Source: Flectonema sp. DT1601 (lineage: Eukaryota; Euglenozoa; Diplonemea; Diplonemida; Diplonemidae). From it: a stretch of DNA of 64,000 nucleotides. Below, piece after piece: positions 39,766-52,127 of the stretch. Under the pieces are notes generated by a model that saw only the letters and a list, made by a program, of their open reading frames with translations, was not told the origin of the DNA and searched no databases. The stretch spans positions 635,001-699,000 of the forward strand of contig OZ025821.1 of assembly GCA_964019425.1 (NCBI GenBank). Direction: 5' to 3'. How positions within the stretch are numbered: the stretch's first letter is position 1; every line of letters begins with the position of its first letter. The position numbers and the translations under genes were made by a program.

Positions 39766-41376
39766 TCACGTGTTCTTCAGACGTGAAATGTCGGAAATCG
39801 ATTTCAAAGTATGATGACAACCCTCTAAGAAGTTCTCACCTATTCGTATCGAAGAGTTGAAAGTCGAGAAGTTCAATACCCTCAAAGACTCACAACCATT
39901 CAGAAAATGAGAACCGATACCCTCAAGGTCCTTAAAGACAGTGAGATCGATGGACTGCAGGGAAGTACATCCAAACAAAAAAGCAGATCCTATATTATTA
40001 ACATTTCTTAAACCTGATATGCTTGAAATCGAAACCAACGATTCACAATTTTGTAAAAACCCAAAACACAACGATGTTACTTTTTCAAAAGTAGAAAAAT
40101 CGACAGAAACCAATGAACGACACCCACTTAAAAAATATGGACCGACGTTCTCAACTTTTTCAAACACAGTTAAGTCAACAAATGAGAGAGACGCACAATC
40201 ACATGCAAAAGTATGTTCAAAATGAGTAACGTTCCCTAGGCCGTTTATATTCGAAATCGAGGATAACGATGTGCATCCACGTAAGAAGCCATGCTCCAGT
40301 TTTGTTATGTTCTTAAACCCGACTAGATCAACATTTTTTAATTTCTCACAATCACTTAAAAACCTGCATCCAATCCGTGAAATTTTCGTGAAAGATGAAA
40401 TGTCAAAAAATTCCAAAGATTTGCATCCGTGAAAAAACGAATCGCCAATTCGATTTATTTTTTCCAATCCATCAATATTTTTAATCATCACCAGCGACTC
40501 ACATCCACGTAAGAATCCATTTCCAATACTAGTCACCATCTTCAGTGATGATAAGTCTATCGTTTTTAATTTCAAGCATTCGCACATCACCAGCGATCCT
40601 ATTTCCTCCACGTGATTAAAAAACATTTCCAACGAAACCAATGAACTACATTTAAATAAAAATAAATCGCTAATTTTTTTCAAATTCCTAAGACTTGATA
40701 AATTAGAGATTCGTATCAAGGATCTACATCCCTGTAAAAAACCATTTTCGATCGATTCGACAGACGCGACAGATGGCAATGTAAAGTTAGATAAAGATGA
40801 GCAATTTGCCATAAAATTTGAACCCACATCAGTCAAGGTGTTAAGACCAGAGATGTCAAGTTGGGTAATGGCCGAATTAGATAAAAAATTATTTTTAATC
40901 GTCTTGATGAAACACAGTTCTGATAACTCAATTGAAGTTATCAGACTTCCCATAAGGAAATCATCACTGATAATCGCAATGTTGTTATTCGGTTTTGAAA
41001 AATAAATAGTTCGCAAGTCTAAGGGAAGCAACTCAGATTCAAAACCCACACGTCCATCAACAGAGAACGTGTCAGTAGCTACTGAAAATGGATCAAGCAA
41101 ATGACCCTTTTTCTTTCCAACAGAACTACTTAACCATTCCTTAGTGACAGCACGCAGAAGACTTATTTCCAATTGCGATCCATTTCTCAATCCGTGTGAT
41201 GACAACAAACCGTTTTTTTGAAGTACATTTCCATCATAAGCCATCTCAAGCAGATCACTATCAGTACCCCACTCACTTGATGCTGCCTGCACTGCGTCTT
41301 CTACAACAGAATCTGACTGCATTGTGAAAACAACATCGCAATAATCCGAATCTGGACAGCATATCAATAATTGCAT
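39766..41376 (-). CDS. Ubiquitin-like domain plus BspA-type leucine-rich repeat protein
   Basis: A 536-residue protein. Residues 1-76 look like a beta-grasp/ubiquitin-like fold (LEMAYDGNVLQKNGLLSSHG followed by LRNGSQLEISLLRA). From about 130 to the end run about 16 repeats of 23-24 residues with the BspA/LRR_5 pattern, typically F.KV..IG..FL.GC.SL, alternating hydrophobic 'IDLS' or 'ISNI.GL' strands. There is no signal peptide or membrane span, so it is probably intracellular. BspA-type LRR proteins are large families in several protists, mostly of unknown function. The C-terminus (ISDISRLKNT) stops directly after a repeat, without the usual cap. Confidence 0.88.
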   Translation of the reverse strand: MQLLICCPDSDYCDVVFTMQSDSVVEDAVQAASSEWGTDSDLLEMAYDGNVLQKNGLLSSHGLRNGSQLEISLLRAVTKEWLSSSVGKKKGHLLDPFSVATDTFSVDGRVGFESELLPLDLRTIYFSKPNNNIAIISDDFLMGSLITSIELSELCFIKTIKNNFLSNSAITQLDISGLNTLTDVGSNFMANCSSLSNFTLPSVASVESIENGFLQGCRSLIRISNLSSLRNLKKISDLFLFKCSSLVSLEMFFNHVEEIGSLVMCECLKLKTIDLSSLKMVTSIGNGFLRGCESLVMIKNIDGLEKINRIGDSFFHGCKSLEFFDISSFTKISRIGCRFLSDCEKLKNVDLVGFKNITKLEHGFLRGCTSLSSISNINGLGNVTHFEHTFACDCASLSFVDLTVFEKVENVGPYFLSGCRSLVSVDFSTFEKVTSLCFGFLQNCESLVSISSISGLRNVNNIGSAFLFGCTSLQSIDLTVFKDLEGIGSHFLNGCESLRVLNFSTFNSSIRIGENFLEGCHHTLKSISDISRLKNT

Positions 41377-41888
41377 TTTTTTTTTTCTTTCTTTCCCTTT
41401 ATGAAAAAAAAAAAGATTATTATTTACGAGTGTATCGTTACAATCTGTTAAGGATACAGTGATGTTTAACTCAGCTCTTTTTTTGAAGTAACCCTTTCGA
41501 GTTCCATATTATCTCTATTCTCTCATCATCAGTTGCGATGTAGAAGGTCAAGTCTGTCAACCAAAACCTATTTGCTGTGTTATAAAGACCAACAGTTGGA
41601 AATGATAGAATCTCACACGTTATGTCCTGTAACTTGAATAAAGAAATAATACCAAAAAAGTGAATACAGCGTTAACTCTCACATGACTCTCTACAATGAA
41701 TTGTTGCTAACAATGTTATCAACAGAACAGGACTACACGGGGGTGCTTTAAAAAAAAGAAAATAACAATAGCAGCGCAGCATGGATCTATTTTCGCAGTT
41801 TTGAGGAACAGGAATAGAACATGCTTTGTGCGAACAAAAGTGATAATTGAATAAATAAAAAATGGGTGAGATTTGAGGGATAAACAGC
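41377..41888. other. Spacer between alpha-tubulin and LRR gene
   Basis: 512 bases with ordinary composition and few homopolymers. It contains the tubulin 3'-UTR on the minus strand. No gene or structured RNA recognised. Confidence 0.5.
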
Positions 41889-43322
<1,434 letters not shown>

Positions 43323-43449
43323 TCATGTCCTCAATTAATGACAGTCAGCACTACCAATGAGTACACGTCGTGAAGGGACAACAATAAACAGAAAACTCTT
43401 ATTCAATAAACAAGCATATTGGCAGTAAGAGATTAGGATTATAATAACA

Positions 43450-43476
43450 CAGCCTGCTCTGCCTCAAAGCAGGCTG
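43450..43476. other. Intercistronic hairpin (9-bp perfect stem)
   Basis: cagcctgct at 43450-43458 pairs with agcaggctg at 43468-43476 around a 9-base loop; with one bulged base the stem extends through the flanking aca/tgt. It lies in the 281-base gap between the upstream gene's stop and the tubulin start. Confidence 0.55.
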
Positions 43477-43509
43477 GTGTGTGGATCCTTTGTGTGATAA
43501 TCCCGTAGA

Positions 43510-43531
43510 ATTTAGGTTTGCATACCTAAAT
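43510..43531. other. Hairpin over a stop codon (8-bp perfect stem)
   Basis: atttaggt at 43510-43517 pairs perfectly with acctaaat at 43524-43531 around a 6-base loop. The stem includes the TAG stop of the two-exon membrane protein gene. It could mark a 3'-processing or RNA-stability element. Confidence 0.45.
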
Positions 43532-44338
43532 CCATCCTCGCCAATTCATTTCCTGAATTAGTTGGAATAGTAATACCGATCCTGCGGCTATTAAAACAGG
43601 TGAATAGATGTGAGCGTAGGCTGGATTCTCCTGAATGTGATATGTTGTTTATAATGGTGTTTGCAAAAAGAACGGGGAAAACCCATTCAGATAAGCTGAT
43701 CGCAGACAGTATTACTGGAACACGGGGAAAATAAAACGTGAATAATTTCTTCTCTGACTTTGTCGGTGCAAAAAAAAAAAAAAAAAAAAAAAAAAACATA
43801 CCTTGCGAGTGGAGTGGGCAATCCAAGATGTGACGCGAGTTTTATCAGAATTTTGAAGATGGAGAATAAAGTGATCCTCTGAAAAAGTCCAAATAAAAGT
43901 ACCTTCACCTCTCTTACCAGCATACGATCCAGAGCTTCGGTAACGTTGAAGATGTGATCTCAATGTAAAGTCAAAGTTTATAATGTCAATTGGATCCGGA
44001 GATTCTTCATCGTCGTCAGATGCTTGGTGATCATCCTCCTCTTCGATGTGAAGTGAACCTTGATTAGGATGTTGACCTACTCTGATATACATCCCGTGAA
44101 TGCCTTCGAGAGCGTTATTTTCATCTTCACGTTCACTGTCAAGTTTCCCCACAATTATGTCATCGAAGACGGCACTTTTCTCAATCATCATCGTAGCGTT
44201 AACAGGCTCTTTAAAGTATCCAGAATACGTCGATTCTATAACCTGTAACTTCCACTCTCCCAATATCACAGTAGCTGGTGACATGCTACTGACGACATGT
44301 GCCAAAGATAGTATAGTCACTGCTGCTTTAAGAGTCAT
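43526..44338 (-). CDS. Two-exon type I membrane protein, family not recognised
   Basis: Predicted 213-residue protein. Exon 1 is 44338-43802 and exon 2 is 43630-43526, with a 171-base intron at 43631-43801 that starts gtatgt and ends cacattcag, phase 0. Exon 1 gives a signal peptide (MTLKAAVTILSLAHVVSS), a beta-rich luminal region (VILGEWKLQVIESTYSGYF), an acidic stretch (EEEDDHQASDDDEESPD) and GTFIWTFSEDHFILHLQN. Exon 2 supplies a membrane span (YSPVLIAAGSVLLFQLI) and a short tail ending NWRGWI. Without splicing the frame runs into a poly-Phe tract from the intron's T run, which argues for the intron. Function unknown; an ER or secretory-pathway membrane protein is plausible. The ATG at 44338 follows a tttatcag acceptor at 44377-44378. 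Confidence 0.7.
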
Positions 44339-45292
44339 ATTGTTTGTATTTTTTTTTTTTTCCCCCTTATTGTGACCTGATAAAGTACTGTTTATAGCAG
44401 AGTTAAAGAGCTTTCGTTGTCACAACAGCATGTCTTTTTTTTTTCTGTAAATAAAATGTGATGTGAACAGTTGTTTTTTTTTGGTTGTTTTTTTCTCAAA
44501 GACACTTACCTCCCCACAGTGACATTCCCGTATTTAACGGAAATTCAGAAATGGAAAAGAAAAGAAAAATACACACGGATACGGGAACATACGTTTACCT
44601 TCGGTTCTTGCCTGTTACCTGCCGTAAGCAAGTCCCCTCCCAAACAAGGGGTCTTTTTTTTTGTTATAAATATTTTGTCTTCTGTTTTTGGCTTAATTTT
44701 CTTTTCACTTTTTTTTTTTTTTTTTAAAATAAAGGTTTTTTTTTTTTGTTGTTGTTGTTGTTGTAGCTTTTTAAAAAAAAAAAAAAACCAAAATAATTCA
44801 GTTTGTACCCTTTGTTTGTCGGAGGAGAAACTCGTAAGTGAGTAAATAAAACTTACTACAAGTGTCAGGTGGCCTAAATTTGCCTAGCACACGATGCTAG
44901 CAATTAATTAAGAAAAAAACACTGTGGAGTGTGTGAATCTTTGCGGGCGTTAACACAGGGAAAAAGGAGGGGAAATATAAAGACTACGCTCCGTAACTAC
45001 TGACTGTGAGCAGGACACTCATGCTGCAGAATTCATGAGCGAGACTTTACTAAGCAGGCCATACGAAGCATGTAAGTACACGTCTTGCACCCTACACGTG
45101 TTGATTGAGAGAAACACATAGAAAGACACGGAAGGGCGCAAATAAATTTTGGGGAAGAAAAAAACAAAAAAACAAAAAAAAGATTCGCTTTTCAACTCAA
45201 ACACTGCCGAGGGGTGGGTAGATGGATGAATTAACTCTCTTCTCTTTTTGCCTCCCATCATTTCTTTTTTCTTTTCCATCATAATTATTATT

Positions 45293-45325
<33 letters not shown>

Positions 45326-45507
45326 CAGACTGCAGTACAAAAAATATGCACACCACTCGAATCAAAGGTCTTTGTTGTGAAGGTAAGCAAAAAAGAAATT
45401 GAAAATGGGACAAACAAAAAAAAAAATGAAAAACAGGGAACTCGTGAAAACACGTGGGCGGGTTAAACAAACACAAAAACTAAACGAGGCATTGCATCAT
45501 AACTTTC
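44339..45507. other. Spacer between V-ATPase A gene and membrane protein gene
   Basis: No gene seen. A/T homopolymers at 44708-44726 and 45294-45325. The portion 44840-45130 is balanced in composition but has no open frame or RNA fold I recognise. Confidence 0.55.
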
Positions 45508-46921
45508 TTACTTCTCAGTCAAGTTACGGAATGCGTTAATAATCGCTTGGTTGTTTGCAGCAAAGAACTCACAAGTGCACTTCTGGATGTAGGCCTGTGT
45601 GGAGGGTGGTATTTTATTATCTGTCTATCGACAACAAACATTCCAATAAAATAGAAACAACAACATACCTCGTCAGCAACTGCGGTAGGTCCCTTCTCTT
45701 CCTTGATTTTGGCATCCCAGTACTCGGTACTGTTAGTGTCGTAATTCTTCAACCTGTTGGGTTAGATTTGAGTTGTAGTAATGAATATAAAAAGAAAAAT
45801 AATAATAATAATAATAATAATAAAAATTCAAACCATGAAAGACCAGTCTTCTCAGGGTTAGTAGCCTGAGCAACTCCAGCCTTGATTGCTGGGTTACCGT
45901 CACCAATCCAGAGGGTTTCTCTCAAAGCGTCAACGATAACCTTCCATGTGATACCAGTTCCTGAAGCAACAGCGGCCTGGGCTTCGTCGTGGAAGGTAAC
46001 AATGCACTGCATCATCCACATAGTCTTGTACAATGGGCAGTAACGGTCAAATGCTGTGTAAGCGTTTTGCTGAAGGAAGTGAGACTTGATAACTCCACCA
46101 ATATCGATGGTAATCTTATCCTCCTCTCCAAGAGAGTCCTTACCAACCAATTGAACAATCTCACTGAGATCCTCATCCTTTTGAAGGATGTTCGCAATCT
46201 TCAATCTAGCTCCTACAAAGGAAGGCATAGCAAGCGCTTCCTTTGAGGCGTTTTGCTCTTCCAACACCTGCTTGTATTCCTCAATACCTTCCTTTCTGTA
46301 GTATGCCTCTAAGGCCTTGGTGTACTTCGAGTATGAAAGGGACCAGTTTACTGAAGGGAAATGCTTTCTTTGGGCTAGCTTCTTGTCAAGACCCCAGAAG
46401 ACCTGAACAATACCTAAAGTAGCGGAGGTAACTGGATCAGAGAAGTCACCACCAGGTGGGGATACGCTGTATTGTTATTGTTGTTGTTGTTATTGTTGGG
46501 TTAATAAACACTGCTGTGGTACTCAAGATTGATTTCATAAAATAAAAGTACATACGCTCCTACAACAGTAATAGTACCCTCACGTTCAGGGGAACCACGG
46601 CACTTAACACGTCCAGCACGCTCGTAGAAGGAAGCAAGTCTGGCACCCAAGTAGGCTGGGTAACCACCATCGGCAGGCATCTCTGCAAGACGTCCTGAAA
46701 TCTCACGAAGAGCCTCGGCCCATCTGGAAGTAGAGTCAGCCATCATAGCAACGTTCATTCCCATATCTCTGATGTACTCAGCGAGAGTGATACCTGTGTA
46801 GATTGACGCCTCTCTTGCAGCTACAGGCATGTTTGAAGTGTTAGCAATGAGAGTTGTTCTAAGCATGATTGAATGTTCTTTACCATCTTTTGTTGTTTTA
46901 AGTGTTGGGAACTCCATAAGT

Positions 46922-46953
<32 letters not shown>

Positions 46954-47805
46954 ACCGACGTAGACGACGGCATCAGAGTTGGAGTACTTTGAAAGTGATT
47001 GAGAAATAACAGTCTTACCACATCCAAAGGCACCTGGAACACAGCAAGTTCCTCCCTGGACAGATGCAAAGAGAGAGTCGAGAACACGCTGACCGGTTTT
47101 AAGTGGAGCCTCAGCTCTGAGCTTACCGTCATCAGCAACTGGACGTGGCTGACGAACAGGCCACTTTTGAACCATCGTAAACTTACGAAGAGTGTTATCC
47201 TTCTCTAACTTTACTTCAAGAACGTACTGCTTGTTGTTATATTTTCCACTTGGTGAGATTTGGGTAATCACACCCCCAGTACCGATATCTCCAGATGCAG
47301 GTGGGAACATAATACTGTGAACCTTAATCAATTCGTTTTCGTAAACCTGTCCGAAGATATCTCCGTTGGTGATGTACTCTCCGACTTTCATTAATGGGGT
47401 GAAGTCGTACTCTGTTTTGTAATCAAGGGCAGGCATGTCAAGACCTTTTGGGATGAAAACATCTCCGACTTCTTCGAAGATAGTTCTGAGAGGTCTCTGA
47501 ATACCATCAAAGATTTGACCAAAGATACCAGGTCCCAACTCCAAAGACAATGGCTTACCAGTTCTCGTGATATCGTCACCAACACTGATACCCGCAGTCT
47601 CTTCGTAAACCTGAATAGTTGCAGTGTTCTCCTTCAATCTGATGATCTCACCAATCAACTTACCAGAACCGACCTTCACTAACTCGTACATGCATGCACC
47701 AAGCATGTTGTCTCCGACTACCACAGGTCCAGACACACTCTTTACTCTTCCGGTGAACCCGGTAGGGTCAGTGTGTCTCTCATCCACTTGTGTTCCCAAA
47801 GACAT
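45508..47805 (-). CDS. V-type H+-ATPase catalytic subunit A (four exons)
   Basis: The catalytic, ATP-hydrolysing subunit of the V1 sector of the vacuolar proton pump. Exons: 47805-46556, 46466-45834, 45753-45669, 45594-45508; introns are 89, 80 and 74 bases, GT-AG (two start gtatgt, one gtttga), and all junctions keep frame. The 684-residue product shows [20 protein letters not shown] near the N-terminus, Walker A GAFGCGKT (about 258-265), [20 protein letters not shown] and [20 protein letters not shown] across intron 1. Usual family length is about 615; the extra 60 or so residues form an insert in the C-terminal helical domain (about 625-670, [20 protein letters not shown]) that holds introns 2 and 3. 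The ending [10 protein letters not shown] matches the family end. The ATG at 47805 lies 16 bases after a ccattcag acceptor. Confidence 0.95.
45595..45668 (-). other. V-ATPase A intron 3
   Basis: 74 bases, gtatgt...ccacacag, phase 0. Joining gives VADE-AYIQKC, leading to the conserved C-terminal end. Confidence 0.88.
45754..45833 (-). other. V-ATPase A intron 2
   Basis: 80 bases, gtttga...ccaacag, phase 2. It contains an ATT trinucleotide run near 45799-45822. Joining gives GLSW-LKNYD in frame. Confidence 0.85.
46467..46555 (-). other. V-ATPase A intron 1
   Basis: 89 bases, gtatgt...aatacag, phase 2. It splits the invariant GAVSPPGG motif, so the boundaries are fixed by protein conservation. 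Confidence 0.92.
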
Positions 47806-47821
47806 CTTATTTAGTAATAAG

Positions 47822-47823
47822 CT
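47822..47823 (-). other. 3' splice acceptor upstream of V-ATPase A
   Basis: AG of ttaattccattcag, 16 bases before the ATG. The tract resembles the acceptor before protease copy 3. Confidence 0.6.
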
Positions 47824-48367
47824 GAATGGAATTAATATTGTAAAAAACAAAAGTGTGAATTACTATAAACAAATCCCTCCTTATAGCTCATCACATGCGA
47901 GACATCCATCGTGTTACATAGCAGCTGATATTAAAGAAAAGATTTTTTTTAAAAAAAAAAAAAAAAAAATAGGTATCTCAAAAACTGGTATTCCTCTCAT
48001 CTGTGCCATCAAATTCTTTTTTTTTTTCTCTTTTTCTTAAAAGCACACGGGACGGTCATAATTTGCCTACTGAAAGTAATCGGAAAAAAGAAAAAAAAAG
48101 AAAAACAAATCACAAAGACACTCCTCCTCACTACATATGTGAGCAGATAAAATCTTTTTTTCGATAGGTGTTTTTCATAAGGGGAAAAATCGATGGAGAG
48201 GTGCAGGGTTAAAAAGAAATACAAATCTTAAAACCATCAGCGGCAGAACATCACACAATCGAGATATAAAACACTGATTGAAGGCCACATGAACATGGGG
48301 ATGGGGGATGTTGAATGTTAGGGATACGGAAAACTATAGCGAGACGGTCGATTAAAAGTATACAAAA

Positions 48368-48390
48368 TGTCGTAAAATACACGACATTCA
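48368..48390. other. Perfect 8-bp hairpin
   Basis: aatgtcgt and acgacatt pair around the loop aaaatac. The downstream sequence (ttctaacttatctgcagaca) resembles one at about 53966, so this may be a diverged member of the repeat families in this zone. Confidence 0.4.
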
Positions 48391-49592
48391 TAATTAAAAT
48401 TTCTAACTTATCTGCAGACATGATCCTTCGCCCCTATACCCAGCTTTGACGAGCGATTTGCACGTCAACACCGCAACGGACCTCCACTAGGCCACTACAG
48501 CTTTTTAATTAAGGGGAAAAGTGGGGGAAAAAAAAAGAAGAATATATGAGAGGAAGAGATTTTAAAAAAAAAAAAAACTGCGTCACGTCACCCAACACGC
48601 CGTTTATAAAAGCTAAAGTCAAATGTCAAAAAAGTGGTCTGTGACATAAGTTAGTTAGTTAGTTAGCAAGTCCATCAGACCACCGAGTATCGGTTAGGTA
48701 GACACTCAAAGAGTACCGGGTGGCTCTTCTGAGGGTCCCCAATACTCCATAAGAATACAGCTTTTGTCGTTAGGAAAAAAAAAAAAAAAGTGAGTTATCA
48801 GTATTACATAGGAGACCGCATCAGTAAGGACCCAATCGCGAAGAATCGACAAGAAGTTATAACATTACTAACAGATTGGAATATGCTTTGAAGATGCTAT
48901 GAGAAAAAAATAATAATAATAATAATAATTTAGAAGGAATTTTTTTCCAGCTCTTTTTTTTTTTTTTTTTTTTTAAAAGTGAGCCTTTAATTGACTTGTA
49001 CATAAAAGGTAAAAAAAACTGACAGTAAGAGAAAATAATAAGAGAACAAAACAAAAAATAAAACTGAAGAAAGAAAGAAAAAAACGATGTCAATTTTAAT
49101 ACTTTAAAATAGGAGAATTGAAATTTACAACAAAACTAAACAACAAAAAATAGACAAAATCTCGTGTCCGGCATTGTAAGGGGGCAGTCAATTAGGCTAC
49201 TTTTAATCAAATACCTCAAATGCTTTTTTTTTTTTTTTTTTTTCTTTTTTTTTTTAGAAATAGATTCTTAATCCAACGATCTTCACGTTTGGCAACCAAA
49301 CGACGAACAAAAAAAAAAAAAAAATGCAAGACAAAACTTAGGAATAGTCCTCTCTGTTTTTCATTCCCTCGGTTAAACTAAATTGGGATAAAACTGAGAG
49401 CAGGAACGGTAATAAGAGAATTAAAAAAAAAAAAAAAGCAAGAGAACAAAACAGGTAATGGGTTCTCACTATAGCAAAAACTAAGAAAGAGAAATCGAAA
49501 AAAAAAGAGAAGGACAAAAAAAAAAACATTCATTGAAGACAACACACTGGCTAGTTGCAGAGCGTGAGAGCCTACAAGAATATTAGAAAATG

Positions 49593-49630
<38 letters not shown>

Positions 49631-49841
49631 AAACAAAGAGAAGCCTTTGCAATTAATAAAACAGATTTAAAGATCTAGGTACAACTACGAAGAGTACCAT
49701 CCTAACTCTGAACATTAGTGTTTTTTTAGCAACAGCGATACCGTACTACTGAACGCCGGCTTTTTGTTAAGATCTGATAAAACGAATCTTAATTTTAATT
49801 AGGAAAATTATGTCATTAAAGAAAAGATGACATCTCGTAAA

Positions 49842-49926
49842 GGGGGGATTAACTGTTCGAGTTTGTACGTAAAATACAAATGTTTTGTATCATAGACAAC
49901 ATAACGATAATTTAACATTAGTTCTG
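49842..49926. repeat. Dispersed repeat R2, copy 1
   Basis: About 85 bases: gggggg-attaactg, cgagtttgtacgtaaaatac, hairpin atacaaa-tgt-tttgtat, cataacgataatttaacatt, agttctg. Three further copies lie at 53334-53438, 53800-53904 and 54445-54543. This copy lacks the final cagttgac. Confidence 0.8.
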
Positions 49927-50628
49927 TAAAGGGGGGAACTTAATATTTAACTGGTGTCGCATTGTGTGGCGGGGTATCAGTTTGTTTGTTTGTTTGTTTG
50001 TTTGTTTGCTTTTTCGTTCAGCTATGAAGGTTAGAAAACACTTAAGAAAAAATAAAAACAATTCAGAACAGGTGTCTGATGAGAGATTTTAGAAATAACT
50101 AATACAAAACGGAAATTTGGATTATATCCTGGCTCCACACAATGAGAATGGTCATCCAGCGCCTGCAAAGAATGCAGCCGGGGAGGACTCAACTAAGGGC
50201 AAACCAATCAAATTCCAAGCTGACGAACATCAAATCACGGTTTAGTTTAGTTTTTTTTTTTTTTTTCCAGCTACCACAGCATAGTTTAATTTTTACGAGC
50301 AAAAAAAATAGGAATTGCACACACTTTTTTTTTGTTGTTGTTGCAGAGAAGTGCCTCATCCCCCCTCGTTAAAAAAAAAAACTTGGTTCGTAGCCAGTAA
50401 CAAAACTACTGCAAATAATAAAACTCCTCCTTGTTTTTTTTTTTTTTTTTTCCTGCGCAAAAACACGCGGAGCTTCGATACTCGTGCAGTCTGTTTTTTT
50501 CTTGCAGAAAATCATAATTTGAGTTTTCGTTGATTGATGGAAACGAAAAAAAAAGAAAGGGGAAAAAAAAAAAGAAAAACAGAAAACGGATGTTAAACAT
50601 TTTTATTTTATTTATTTATTTATTTATT

Positions 50629-50662
50629 TATTTACGAAGCCTAGGAAGCCAAAAGCCAGGAA
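50629..50662. repeat. Direct repeat R5, copy 1 (partner 51529-51562)
   Basis: tttatttacgaagcctagga plus agccaaaagccagg. The second copy has three substitutions. The two bracket about 870 bases that include repeat R1 copy 2, like long target-site or terminal repeats of a composite insertion. Confidence 0.6.
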
Positions 50663-50829
50663 AACATAACATCCGTTGAAAACAAGAGCTCAAAAAAAAA
50701 AAAATGAACATCCCACACAAATTACATTCAATAAAGAGCTGGTGCAGAAGATCAACCACAACCGGTTTCTGTGCTCTTCCAAATCTTTTATAGAGCGAGA
50801 AAAACAGCATCTCCGGGAAAATGACATCT

Positions 50830-50860
<31 letters not shown>

Positions 50861-50919
50861 CAGATTTGGGTCGGTGAAATTGTTTGGTGTCAAACACAAG
50901 TAAATAATTGTTTTTTCAT

Positions 50920-51166
50920 GACTACGACTTGGCGTTTGATTAATAAAAGATGCTATGAAAGGGAGAAGAGAGAGAAAAAAACGTCATTTTGACAAGTAGG
51001 CATAACCAATGACAGAGCTGGTTGTTTATGCAACACGAAACCACCAAACTGGGTGGGCTAAAGAGTTTACGTGAAGCTACTACTACTAATAATTTTATTT
51101 ATTTTATTCTTTTCCTTTTGTAAAGAAAAGAGACGAGAGAGGGAGAGAGAGAAAAAGGTGAAAATC
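50920..51166. repeat. Dispersed repeat R1, copy 2 (partner 8177-8405)
   Basis: Nearly identical to the segment in the protease spacer, in the same orientation, with a short extra piece (ttaataaaagatgctatgaa) near its start and a similar GA-rich end. Confidence 0.8.
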
Positions 51167-51528
51167 CCGTCACAATACAGAATTTGATATGACACTGTTC
51201 TGCTGTTCCATTCAGCACTGATTGTCTCCCAGAAGTCCGGATAACCATCATCAGTAGAGGACCCCAATCAAGGAGATCGGGTTTTTATAATTCTGCTCGA
51301 AGGATCACCTCCCTTCTCTCCTCCTTGCCCACAGATTTGATCTTCACAAACAAAGAACTCTGTAATGGGGAATGATAAAAGATCAGTAGTGCTTCGGCTC
51401 GAAAATATCTCCATTTACTGCCTTGCTGGATATTTGTTAGAGACACGAGGAAAGGATAGCTGGCAGAACATTCCGCGATCGAATCGATGTTTGCCTGCCA
51501 GATTTCTCCTGCCGTCGCCGTTATTATT

Positions 51529-51562
51529 TATTTACGAAGCCTAGAAAGTCAAAAGTCAGGGA
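51529..51562. repeat. Direct repeat R5, copy 2 (partner 50629-50662)
   Basis: tttatttacgaagcctagaa plus agtcaaaagtcagg, in the same orientation as copy 1. Confidence 0.6.
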
Positions 51563-51960
51563 AAGCCCACAGGGAAACAAATGACTACCTAAACCCACCG
51601 CCCGCACTAGCAGACAGTGTTAAGAGACTAACTAAACGATTCCCTTGATGAGGAAAAGGAATCTTGTTGACTTTACCCCCCCAGGTAGTCTTAGGCACGA
51701 CTCCAGCTGTTTTTGAGCTTATCTTCCAATAGAAAAGGAGCGAAAGCAAACAGCTTCGTATTAGAGTAAAGAAAAGGTTAACTGTGATTTCACTGTAATC
51801 ATAAGTTTAATAAGAAATGAATTTAAAACAATGGAATAAAAAAAAAACCTGCGAACTTTCACAATAGATGGTACATTGATACTGAATTTTTCAAGCTCAA
51901 AGGAACAACGAGGGGGGATAAAGTTTGCGGGGATAAAGAAACAAAGAAAGAAAAAAAAGA

Positions 51961-52127
51961 ATTGGCTTTATCTTCAACTATACAGAAAATAATAATATAA
52001 CAACTGTGATGTTTTGTTTGTGCACGAAACCGTGAACCGACTTAAACTAATAAAGCTTAAGGAGGTTTACGTGTGCTGCCAACATTCTTTTCGTTCTTAC
52101 AATACTTGTTAAACGCAGAAAAAAAAT
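51961..52127. repeat. Dispersed repeat R4, copy 1 (partner 57375-57541)
   Basis: About 165 bases are shared with a segment 5.4 kb away in the same orientation, including cttcaactatacagaaaata, gaaaccgtgaaccgacttaa and ggaggtttacgtgtgctgcc. Differences are mostly single-base changes in homopolymers. No coding signal. Confidence 0.85.

Noticed and set aside
48440-48510. A-box-like tggcctagtgg on the minus strand, possible tRNA
   Set aside because: The only B-box-like motif is too close, and no cloverleaf forms.
51067-51267. Minus-strand frame beginning MGSSTDDGYPDFWETISAEW
   Set aside because: The second half is the R1 repeat and low-complexity codons, there is no acceptor near its ATG, and the matching part of R1 at 8.2 kb lacks it.
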